Of a DNA stretch of 5,261 bases, positions 1 to 5,261 are shown piece by piece. Numbering within the stretch: position 1 is the stretch's first letter; every line of letters begins with the position of its first letter. Location: the NCBI GenBank assembly GCA_031276055.1, contig JAISNW010000084.1, forward strand, positions 1 through 5,261, in the 5' to 3' direction. The translations under genes were made by a program, and so were the position numbers. The notes beneath the pieces were generated by a model that had not been told where the DNA came from, ran no database searches, and saw only the letters and a list, made by a program, of their open reading frames with translations. This DNA is from Deferribacteraceae bacterium (GTDB lineage Bacteria > Chrysiogenota > Deferribacteres > Deferribacterales > JAISNW01).

Positions 1-1206
1 GGAAAACCAAAGTTAGCGGTAAAGAGGTTGATTGCCGGCTTAGACGGCGCGTATATATGCGATTCTTGTGTAGAACTCTGCTATGAAGTTTGCAAAGCCC
101 CGATGGATATTATCGGGGATTCAAATATGAAACTCTTGACCCCTAAAGAGATTCACAAAAAGCTCGATGACTATGTTATAGGGCAAACACAGGCGAAAAA
201 GCTCCTTTCGGTGGCGGTGCATAACCACTACAAGCGGATATATATGTCAGGCAATAGCGAGGTAGAGCTTGAAAAGAGCAATATTCTCCTGTTTGGCCAC
301 ACAGGAACGGGGAAAACGCTCCTTGCAAGAACTTTAGCGCGAATCCTTAAAGTGCCCTTTGCCATATCTGACGCCACCACCCTTACACAGGCGGGTTATG
401 TAGGCGAAGATGTGGAAAATGTTGTGCTTAAACTATTGCAGAATGCAAAGTTTGATGTTCAGAGCGCCCAGCGGGGGATAATCTTTATTGACGAGATAGA
501 TAAGATCGCCCGCAAGAGCGACAGCCCGTCTATCACTAGAGATGTTAGCGGAGAAGGGGTTCAGCAGTCGCTGTTGAAGATAATCGAGGGCACTGTAGCC
601 AATATTCCGCCGCAAGGCGGGCGCAAGCACCCCCACCAAGAGTATATTCAGGTGGATACAACCAATATCCTCTTTATTTGCGGCGGTGCATTTGCGGGGC
701 TTGACAATATTATCAGCAAGCGCATCGGGAAAAAATCGCTCGGCTTTTCGCAAACAAATGAAAATAGCGGCAAGAACGAGATGAATAAATATGAGCTTCT
801 TAGGCAGGTGGAGCCGGACGATCTTATTAAATTTGGGCTGATTCCGGAGTTTGTGGGCAGACTCCCTGTCTGCACCCCTTTAGAAGAGCTGGATGAAGGC
901 GCTCTAGTGGATATTCTTGTGCGTCCTAAAAACTCTATTATAAAGCAGTATGAACAGCTGATGAAGTTTGACGGCGTTAAACTGACTTTTACCCCGCAGG
1001 CGTTGAGCGCTATTGCTAAACAGGCTCTTAAACGCAAAACCGGCGCCCGCGGTTTAAGAACAATTATAGAAGACGCCATGAGCGAAGTTATGTATATCAT
1101 CCCTTCCCGGAAAGATGTGAAGGAGTGCATTATCAACGATGCCGTGATAGACAGCAGGGCAGAGCCTATCCTTATATTTAACGATACCATGAGGCCTACT
1201 GCATAA
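1..1206 (+). CDS. clpX: ATP-dependent Clp protease ATP-binding subunit ClpX (5' end outside window)
   Basis: ClpX is the hexameric AAA+ unfoldase that recognises tagged cytoplasmic proteins, unfolds them and feeds them to ClpP. The reading frame is open from base 1 and reads [13 protein letters not shown], which matches the region just after the first Cys pair of the ClpX zinc-binding domain. The gene therefore starts upstream, with about 18 residues missing by comparison with the 424-residue E. coli protein; the TTG at 28 is an internal Leu codon. Numbering visible residues from base 1: the second zinc pair CDSC is at 20-23, Walker A GHTGTGKT at 99-106, the pore loop GYVG at 132-135, Walker B FIDEID at 162-167, the RKH loop at 208-210, the ClpP-docking tripeptide LGF (usually IGF) at 247-249, the Arg finger at 287 and sensor 2 GARGLR at 348-353. 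The one oddity is His in place of Pro in the Walker A motif. The stop codon overlaps the lon start by one base. Confidence 0.98.
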   Translation, partial: GKPKLAVKRLIAGLDGAYICDSCVELCYEVCKAPMDIIGDSNMKLLTPKEIHKKLDDYVIGQTQAKKLLSVAVHNHYKRIYMSGNSEVELEKSNILLFGHTGTGKTLLARTLARILKVPFAISDATTLTQAGYVGEDVENVVLKLLQNAKFDVQSAQRGIIFIDEIDKIARKSDSPSITRDVSGEGVQQSLLKIIEGTVANIPPQGGRKHPHQEYIQVDTTNILFICGGAFAGLDNIISKRIGKKSLGFSQTNENSGKNEMNKYELLRQVEPDDLIKFGLIPEFVGRLPVCTPLEELDEGALVDILVRPKNSIIKQYEQLMKFDGVKLTFTPQALSAIAKQALKRKTGARGLRTIIEDAMSEVMYIIPSRKDVKECIINDAVIDSRAEPILIFNDTMRPTA

Positions 1207-3512
1207 TGGAACAATATCCGCACATCATATTAAGGGATGTTATAGTTTTCCCTCTTGTAAGCCGCTCAATAGTAGCTGGGCGTTCAGTTACTTTTAAGGC
1301 GTTTGAGGTGGCTAACAGCACCGATAAGCAGGTGTTCATCTCTCTATACGATGAAAACGCCCCCGATAAAGCTCATAAACGAGGGGTAGTGGCAAAACTC
1401 CGACAGGTAAATAAACTGCCTGACAATACGGTTAAAGCGCACCTTTTAGGCGCTTATATCGCCGTTCTGCACGATATAGTTGAACAGAACGGCTGTCTAT
1501 ACGCCAATGTAGAGCCGCATATCGATCCGCCGTTTACAAAGGAAGATTTTCAAAAGTTCCGCCAGATCGTGGGGAAATATCTAAAAGATTACGAGACGTC
1601 TACTAGAAAGCTCACTCAAGAGTTCTATAACTCTGTAATGAAAACAGCCGATCCGCAGCTGCTCCTCTTCACAATAGCGGATAATCTCTCTGTCCATATC
1701 GATGATCTTCAGCGCATCCTCGACGCCGACTCTATTCAAGAACGTTTTAATGTGGTTATGGAGCTTATGCAGACAGAGCTTGAAATCATAAAGCTCGATG
1801 ACAAGATTCGTCAAAATGTTAAGAAGCAGATGCAGAAGACCAATCGCGACTACCACCTTAACGAACAGCTGAAAGCTATCCATAAAGAGCTTGAAAAAGG
1901 GGATGATTTTAAGGCTGATCTTGACGAGATTGAACAGAAGATAAAAACCGTAGATTTCCCTGAGAGCGTCAAAGAGAAAGCAGAGCGCGAACTGCGGAAG
2001 ATGAAGATTATGCCCCCGATGAGTGCAGAAGCAACGGTGGTTCGCAACTATCTTGACTGGCTCGTTACGCTTCCGTGGGGTGTTTCCACTGAAGACAACC
2101 TAGATGTAAACAATGCGGAGAATGTCTTAAACCGCGACCACTACGGCTTAGAAAAACCGAAAGAGCGGATATTAGAATACTTAGCGGTGAGAAAGCTCTC
2201 CAAAAACCTTAAAGGGCCTATAATCTGCTTTGTAGGGCCTCCTGGGGTGGGTAAAACATCCCTTGCCAAATCTATAGCTGAATCTATGGGGCGTAAATTT
2301 GTTAGAATCAGTATGGGCGGGGTGCGCGACGAAGCAGAGATACGCGGACACCGTAAAACATATATCGGTTCTATGCCCGGAAAGATTATCCAGTCCATTA
2401 AAAAGTCCGGCAGCACAAATCCTGTCTTTTTGCTGGATGAGATAGATAAACTCGGTTCTGATTATCGGGGCGATCCTGCGGCGGCTCTCTTAGAAGCTCT
2501 CGATCCTGAACAGAACGTTCACTTTGTGGATCATTATGTGGAAGTTGAATTTGACCTTTCGAAAGTGTTTTTCATCACCACCGCAAACACTACCGATAAT
2601 GTTCCCTCCGCCCTCCTTGATAGGATGGAGGTTATCCGCATATCCGGCTACACAGAGCAGGAGAAATTCCATATAGCCGACAACTATCTTATCCCTAAAC
2701 AGTTAAAGGAGCACTCTCTTTCGCGCGAGCAGGTGGAGATTGAAGAGGGTGCAATTTATGAGCTCATCCGTTATTACACAAAAGAGGCGGGGGTTAGAAA
2801 TTTGGAGAGGGAGATAGCCTCCCTCATACGCAAAGCCGCCCGAAAACTTACAAAAGATGAGACTCTGAAAAAAGTGGCAATACCAGCTGCTGATATAGAA
2901 GGTTTTTTAGGCAAGCATCAATACCGTATGCAAGGGGTTTATGACGATAACGAGATCGGGGTTGCCACCGGCCTAGCGTGGACTCCTTACGGCGGCGATC
3001 TTTTGCAGATTGAGGTGGCGCTCTCTGAAGGAAACGGAAAGTTGATGGTTACAGGGCACTTAGGCGATGTTATGCAGGAATCGGCAAAGACCGCATTTTC
3101 TGTAGTGAAGAGCAGGGCATCGCGTTTTAAGGTGCCTGCCTATAGATTTAAGGATTTTGATATGCACCTCCATGTGCCTGAAGGGGCGGTGCCGAAAGAC
3201 GGACCATCCGCCGGCATTACAATGGCGGTCGCTATTATGTCTGCGGTAGCGGAAGCTCCTTCTAACTGCCGAGTCGCTATGACAGGGGAGATTACGCTGC
3301 GCGGGAGGGTTTTGCCTGTCGGCGGAATAAAAGAGAAGATGTTAGCGGCGCATAGAGCGGGGATTAAAGAGATAATTTTACCCGCAGAAAACGAAAAAGA
3401 CTTGACGGATATTCCTGAAGATGTTAGAAGTAACATCTCATTTCACTTTGTATCCACAATAGATGAAGTGTATAACCTAAATATAATTAATGGGGTGTCA
3501 ATTGGCAGTTAA
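1206..3512 (+). CDS. lon: ATP-dependent Lon protease (LonA type)
   Basis: Lon is a cytoplasmic homo-oligomeric AAA+ protease that degrades misfolded and regulatory proteins. The product has 768 residues, against 784 in E. coli, and looks complete. It begins with a short form of the N-terminal substrate-binding domain (LRDVIVFP near residue 9, about 1-190), followed by a charged helical linker (about 190-260). The AAA+ module has Walker A GPPGVGKT at 344-351 and Walker B FLLDEID at 408-414. The C-terminal protease domain carries the catalytic Ser668 in PKDGPSAG and the partner Lys711 in GGIKEK, with the same 43-residue spacing as S679/K722 in E. coli. The absence of membrane segments and the long N-terminal domain indicate LonA rather than LonB. 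The ATG at 1206 overlaps the clpX stop as TAATG. Only a weak GAGG (1191-1194) lies 11 bases upstream, so translation is probably coupled to clpX. The C-terminal codons overlap the start of rpsU. Confidence 0.98.
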   Translation: MEQYPHIILRDVIVFPLVSRSIVAGRSVTFKAFEVANSTDKQVFISLYDENAPDKAHKRGVVAKLRQVNKLPDNTVKAHLLGAYIAVLHDIVEQNGCLYANVEPHIDPPFTKEDFQKFRQIVGKYLKDYETSTRKLTQEFYNSVMKTADPQLLLFTIADNLSVHIDDLQRILDADSIQERFNVVMELMQTELEIIKLDDKIRQNVKKQMQKTNRDYHLNEQLKAIHKELEKGDDFKADLDEIEQKIKTVDFPESVKEKAERELRKMKIMPPMSAEATVVRNYLDWLVTLPWGVSTEDNLDVNNAENVLNRDHYGLEKPKERILEYLAVRKLSKNLKGPIICFVGPPGVGKTSLAKSIAESMGRKFVRISMGGVRDEAEIRGHRKTYIGSMPGKIIQSIKKSGSTNPVFLLDEIDKLGSDYRGDPAAALLEALDPEQNVHFVDHYVEVEFDLSKVFFITTANTTDNVPSALLDRMEVIRISGYTEQEKFHIADNYLIPKQLKEHSLSREQVEIEEGAIYELIRYYTKEAGVRNLEREIASLIRKAARKLTKDETLKKVAIPAADIEGFLGKHQYRMQGVYDDNEIGVATGLAWTPYGGDLLQIEVALSEGNGKLMVTGHLGDVMQESAKTAFSVVKSRASRFKVPAYRFKDFDMHLHVPEGAVPKDGPSAGITMAVAIMSAVAEAPSNCRVAMTGEITLRGRVLPVGGIKEKMLAAHRAGIKEIILPAENEKDLTDIPEDVRSNISFHFVSTIDEVYNLNIINGVSIGS
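3492..3497 (+). promoter_or_regulatory. Ribosome binding site deciding the rpsU start
   Basis: GGGGTG lies inside the last codons of lon, with its G run six bases before the TTG at 3502. It resembles GGAGGTG with one mismatch. It supports TTG 3502 as the rpsU start. The in-frame ATG at 3490 has only A/T-rich sequence and no purine-rich block upstream, and it would add four residues (MGCQ) not expected at the start of bS21. Confidence 0.6.
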
Positions 3513-3723
3513 TGCGATTGTCCGTGTTGACGGAGATAATGTTGATCAGGCTCTCAAATTCTTAAAGAAAAAGATTGAGAGAGAAGGGCTTATACGTGAG
3601 ATAAAAAGGCATGCCTATTATGAAAAGCCCACAGAGGTTCGCCGCAAAAAGCTATTGAAAGCTAAACGTAAACAGCAGAAGATGCAGCGCAAATCAGCAG
3701 ACTACCCTAGAAGAAATAAATAA
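3502..3723 (+). CDS. rpsU: 30S ribosomal protein bS21
   Basis: bS21 is a small basic protein of the 30S subunit that sits near the 3' end of 16S rRNA and assists mRNA binding at initiation. From TTG 3502 the product is 73 residues (M)AVNAIVRV..., close to the usual family length of about 58-71. Family hallmarks are visible: an early V-x-x-x-x-x-x-D-x-A-L-K-F-x-K-K pattern, the REIKRHAYYEKPTEVRRKK core (compare EVRRREFYEKPTTERKR in E. coli) and a Lys/Arg-rich C-terminal helix. The start overlaps the 3' end of lon by 11 bases, so it is probably translated with lon by coupling. In many bacteria rpsU sits elsewhere, for example with dnaG and rpoD, so this location is less common. An alternative in-frame ATG at 3490 would add four residues; I prefer TTG because of the spacing of the GGGGTG block and the resulting N-terminus. 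Confidence 0.93.
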   Translation: MAVNAIVRVDGDNVDQALKFLKKKIEREGLIREIKRHAYYEKPTEVRRKKLLKAKRKQQKMQRKSADYPRRNK

Positions 3724-3731
3724 CTTTATTT
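3714..3731 (+). terminator. Weak A/T-only hairpin at the rpsU stop codon
   Basis: AAATAAA (3714-3720) and TTTATTT (3725-3731) are perfect complements around the loop TAAC, which includes part of the stop codon. The right arm gives a short T-rich run, so the element could slow or end transcription after rpsU. It lacks the GC-rich stem of a strong intrinsic terminator. No better candidate was seen before the next promoter, so the call is tentative. Confidence 0.25.
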
Positions 3732-3763
3732 TCCCTCACCTCTTTAATCCACAGCGTTGCGTA

Positions 3764-3920
3764 TTAGAGGCATTTAAGAAAGATAAGAGGGGTAAACGGC
3801 GGAGCAGTTGAAAAGCCAAAAGATGTATCACCGTTTTCATGTTCGGGTTAAGTGGGTCTCTAGTTTCTCATCATCAATAAAGACGTCAACAGAAACGCCG
3901 TCTATTGTCTTCTCCGCAGC
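3764..3920 (-). pseudogene. Possible decayed minus-strand gene fragment (weak)
   Basis: On the minus strand, 3920 down to 3840 reads as a stop-free stretch with plausible protein content (AAEKTIDGVSVDVFIDDEKL and a few more codons). A second frame from 3844 to the stop at 3764 continues with residues such as NGDTSFGFSTAPPFTPLIF. A single frameshift near 3845 would join them into about 50 codons ending in a stop. There is no start codon or ribosome binding site, and I recognise no family. Stretches this short can arise by chance, so this is a pointer rather than a confident call. Confidence 0.15.
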
Positions 3921-3921
3921 C

Positions 3922-3949
3922 TAGAGCGGTTAAAGATACGCGCTCTCTA
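3922..3949 (+). repeat. Inverted repeat / small hairpin
   Basis: AGAGCG (3923-3928) pairs with CGCTCT (3941-3946) around a 12-base loop. An alternative register pairs TAGAG (3922-3926) with CTCTA (3945-3949). No T run follows on the + strand, so it does not look like a terminator for rpsU. It could be part of a folded leader or a protein-binding site about 25 bases upstream of the promoter. Confidence 0.4.
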
Positions 3950-3958
3950 AAGATACGC
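3931..3958 (+). repeat. 11-base direct repeat, period 17
   Basis: TAAAGATACGC occurs exactly at 3931-3941 and again at 3948-3958, separated by six bases. The pair ends 14 bases before the -35 element of the promoter for the downstream genes. This is a position where an activator or repressor could bind as a tandem pair. It may also simply be a local duplication. Confidence 0.6.
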
Positions 3959-3972
3959 CCGATTAATACTTA

Positions 3973-4000
3973 TTGATAAATTCAGCAAATCATATATATT
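3973..4000 (+). promoter_or_regulatory. Sigma70-type promoter for the coiled-coil/OmpA-family unit
   Basis: TTGATA (3973-3978, five of six to TTGACA) and TATATT (3995-4000, five of six to TATAAT) are separated by 16 bases in an A/T-rich stretch. Transcription would start near 4007, giving a leader of about 26 bases that contains the strong ribosome binding site. This placement marks the downstream pair as a separate transcription unit from clpX-lon-rpsU. Confidence 0.6.
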
Positions 4001-4018
4001 TAGCATAGCATTATTTGC
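3985..4018 (+). promoter_or_regulatory. Inverted repeat around the -10 element, possible operator
   Basis: GCAAAT (3985-3990) and ATTTGC (4013-4018) are exact inverted copies, 22 bases apart, flanking the proposed -10 box and start of transcription. A dimeric regulator could bind there, but the half-sites are short and such pairs occur by chance in A/T-rich DNA. Confidence 0.2.
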
Positions 4019-4021
4019 AGG

Positions 4022-4028
4022 AAGGAGG
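4022..4028 (+). promoter_or_regulatory. Strong Shine-Dalgarno of the coiled-coil gene
   Basis: AAGGAGG followed by four T residues precedes the ATG at 4033. This near-perfect match to the anti-Shine-Dalgarno sequence fixes the start there. The alternative in-frame TTG at 4015 would place the ribosome binding site inside the coding region. Confidence 0.9.
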
Positions 4029-4032
4029 TTTT

Positions 4033-4680
4033 ATGAGCGATAAACATTCCAGCGGTTCTACGGGCGGTTCAATGGAACAGGTTAGGGATCTGCTTTTCGG
4101 TGCGCAGTTGAAAGAGATGGAAACAGCCAATAAGAAACTTGAGGAGAATCTTAGACGTGAGATAGAGAGTCTGAAGGCGTCTCTAAAAGGCGGGCTCACC
4201 TCTCTTGAAAGCTATGTGCATAGCGAAACATCCTCTCTTTTAGAAAAGATAAACTCAGAAAACGCCGCAGTCGCCAACTCTATAAAGAGTGAGCAGAATA
4301 AGAGGGAGAGCGAATTTGACATTGAGAGAAAAGCTGTTGCAGAAAACACGGAGAAGCTCTCCAACGAGATTAAAAACCTCCAATCTGCCATAGAGCATAA
4401 GATAACCGCCTTAACAGGCAGATTTGAAAATGTAGAGAAAGACCTTAGAAGGCTTATAATGAGCGTCAATTCAGAGCTCACAGAGTTGACAGAAGCCAAA
4501 TACAACACCCTTGTTGCTACATTGAACGAAGTTGCAGCGCAGATTAGGCATGAGGATGTATCGCGCGCTTTCATATCCAATATATTTTTGGAGATGGCGA
4601 TGAAACTTTCGGACGAGGCGTTCAAAAAGGTTGAGCAGCACATAGACGAGAAAGGCAGCAAGAATGAGCAAACCCTCTGA
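4033..4680 (+). CDS. Predicted coiled-coil protein, partner of the downstream OmpA-family protein
   Basis: The product has 215 residues and no signal peptide or hydrophobic segment, so it is predicted to be soluble or peripheral. A short Ser/Gly-rich head (1-13) is followed by a conserved-looking segment EQVRDLLFGAQLKEMETANK (15-34). A long charged helical region (about 26-170), rich in Glu, Lys, Leu and Ser, with heptad-like hydrophobic spacing, suggests an extended coiled coil. A more hydrophobic end follows (VSRAFISNIFLEMAMKLSDE, 176-195). I do not know a named function. From memory, similar short coiled-coil proteins with an L-x-x-L-L-F-G opening and an LA-x-LF-x-E-x-A-x-x-L ending lie beside genes for large OmpA-family proteins in other diderm bacteria; that is recollection, not a search result. 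The gene has its own promoter and a strong ribosome binding site, and its 3' end overlaps the next gene by 17 bases, so the two products are probably made together in similar amounts. Confidence 0.85.
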   Translation: MSDKHSSGSTGGSMEQVRDLLFGAQLKEMETANKKLEENLRREIESLKASLKGGLTSLESYVHSETSSLLEKINSENAAVANSIKSEQNKRESEFDIERKAVAENTEKLSNEIKNLQSAIEHKITALTGRFENVEKDLRRLIMSVNSELTELTEAKYNTLVATLNEVAAQIRHEDVSRAFISNIFLEMAMKLSDEAFKKVEQHIDEKGSKNEQTL

Positions 4681-5261
4681 AGATTCTGTTAAGAACACCC
4701 AAGAAGGCATAGATGCTGAAGTTGCAAAGCTGAAGGAGCTTTTATTCAAAGGTGAGATTGACAGGATTGAAGAGCTTGAAAAGAAAGTTGCAAAAGGTTT
4801 GCGTTCAACAAAAGCTGTCAGCGATGTTATCGCTGAAGCGGTGGTTATGCGTTCAGGCAAAGACAATATGCTTTCCGCCGCCCTTTCGCCTATTGTAGAA
4901 AACTCTGTTCAAGACGCCTTAAAAAAGAAACCGCAGGATTTTATCTCCGCTATCTTTCCTATCATGGGCTCGTTGATACGCCGCTCTATCGCTGAAACGT
5001 TAAACTCTATGTTGGGCAGTTTCAGCAAGAGCTTAGAATATTCTTTCACCCCTAAGGGGATTAAGTGGCGTATAGAAGCGTTGCGCTCAGGCAAATCGTT
5101 CAGCGAGATAGTAATGCTGCATACGGTCATCTACCGCGTGGAACAGATATACCTTATTCACTCTGAAACGGGGTTAGTGCTGTCTAATCTGGTTAATAAA
5201 GGTGTTCACGATAGAGATGCTGATATGATATCAGGGATGCTCACCGCCATACAAGATTTTG
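4664..5261 (+). CDS. OmpA-family-type protein, N-terminal region (3' end outside window)
   Basis: The frame opens at ATG 4664 with AAAGG (4651-4655) eight bases upstream and stays open to the last base, giving 199 visible residues. I recognise the arrangement of an uncharacterised conserved N-terminal region of long proteins usually annotated 'OmpA family protein': an L-x-x-L-L-F motif with charged helix (23-44), then FPIMGSLIRRSIAETL (98-113), a W-R-I-E-A-L-R-S-G-K segment (135-144), VIYRVEQIYLIHSETGLVL (155-173) and DADMISGMLTAIQDF (185-199). In that group a C-terminal OmpA peptidoglycan-binding domain is expected further on, but it is not visible here. No signal peptide is seen at the N-terminus. 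The role is unknown; the likely setting is the cell envelope. The overlap with the coiled-coil gene and the shared LLF-type motif suggest the two products interact. The family call is from memory of the motif pattern; the gene itself is secure. Confidence 0.85.
   Translation, partial: MSKPSEDSVKNTQEGIDAEVAKLKELLFKGEIDRIEELEKKVAKGLRSTKAVSDVIAEAVVMRSGKDNMLSAALSPIVENSVQDALKKKPQDFISAIFPIMGSLIRRSIAETLNSMLGSFSKSLEYSFTPKGIKWRIEALRSGKSFSEIVMLHTVIYRVEQIYLIHSETGLVLSNLVNKGVHDRDADMISGMLTAIQDF

Larger units (their letters stand above)
3724..4032. other. Non-coding interval between rpsU and the coiled-coil gene
   Basis: This stretch of 309 bases has no open reading frame on either strand with a credible start, ribosome binding site and length. 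I compared it by eye with tRNA, tmRNA, 5S rRNA, SRP RNA, RNase P RNA, 6S RNA and the common riboswitch cores, and recognised none. It holds several short complementary segments: GTTTCT 3863-3868 with AGAAAC 3891-3896, ACGGCG 3796-3801 with CGCCGT 3896-3901, and CTCTAG 3858-3863 with CTAGAG 3921-3926. A direct repeat lies near 3931-3958. The last ~60 bases are A/T-rich and carry the downstream promoter. A small RNA is possible but not shown. Confidence 0.7.

Noticed and set aside
28..30. TTG at 28 as the clpX start
   Set aside because: The frame is open to base 1 and the residues before it match the ClpX zinc-binding domain, so the gene simply enters from outside the window.
648..1223. Long minus-strand open frame opposite clpX
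   Set aside because: It lies opposite a clearly conserved clpX sequence, has Ser/Leu-rich antisense composition and no recognisable family; it is a shadow frame.
3482..3487. Perfect TATAAT just upstream of rpsU as a promoter -10 box
   Set aside because: No -35-like hexamer lies at 15-19 bases and there is no extended -10. The start point would fall within the rpsU ribosome binding site.
3490..3501. ATG at 3490 as the rpsU start
   Set aside because: There is no ribosome binding site upstream, and it gives an extra MGCQ not typical of bS21; TTG 3502 with GGGGTG upstream fits better.
3736..3839. Short minus-strand frame MKTVIHLLAF... resembling a signal peptide
   Set aside because: It is only about 34 codons, has no ribosome binding site, and stops before any mature domain.
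3838..3860. GTTCGGGTTAAGTGG as a tRNA T-arm or a 5S rRNA segment
   Set aside because: The T-loop pattern is broken, no acceptor or anticodon stems flank it, and the surrounding sequence does not follow 5S rRNA.
4212..4866. Minus-strand open frames opposite the coiled-coil and OmpA-family genes
   Set aside because: They are antisense shadows, with Ser/Phe/Leu-rich composition as expected opposite Glu/Lys-rich coding sequence, and no start signals.

Overview
The window reads entirely from the + strand and holds parts of two apparent transcription units. It starts inside clpX (the first ~18 codons lie upstream of the window). It continues through a complete lon gene and a complete gene for ribosomal protein bS21 (rpsU), crosses a ~310-base non-coding interval, and enters a second unit. 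That unit has a coiled-coil gene followed by the 5' part of a gene whose N-terminal region I recognise as that of a large, poorly characterised 'OmpA family protein' group. No tRNA, rRNA, CRISPR array, insertion sequence or integrase was seen.

Unit 1 (1-3723) is very tightly packed. The clpX stop and lon start share one base (TAATG), and rpsU most likely starts at a TTG inside the last codons of lon. The two AAA+ proteins are both intact in the visible parts: ClpX, the unfoldase of the ClpXP protease, and Lon, a self-contained Ser/Lys protease. Their coupling to a small-subunit ribosomal protein suggests co-expression of protein quality control with translation. clpP is not in view and may lie upstream, as is common.

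The interval 3724-4032 has no convincing gene. It holds a weak A/T hairpin at the rpsU stop, an 11-base direct repeat overlapping a small hairpin, several short complementary segments, a faint minus-strand coding-like trace, and a good sigma70-type promoter followed by a near-consensus ribosome binding site.

Unit 2 (4033-5261, running off the end) encodes a 215-residue predicted coiled-coil protein and, overlapping it by 17 bases, a protein of at least 199 residues. Near their N-termini both carry a similar short segment centred on L-L-F followed by charged helix. This suggests that the two proteins share a docking or pairing element and work together. This pair is the least understood part of the window.

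The organism is a bacterium with moderate GC, Shine-Dalgarno-led translation and, if the OmpA-family reading is right, probably a diderm envelope. The ClpX and Lon sequences are clearly bacterial but do not look like close relatives of the Escherichia or Bacillus proteins. I cannot assign a phylum from the sequence alone.
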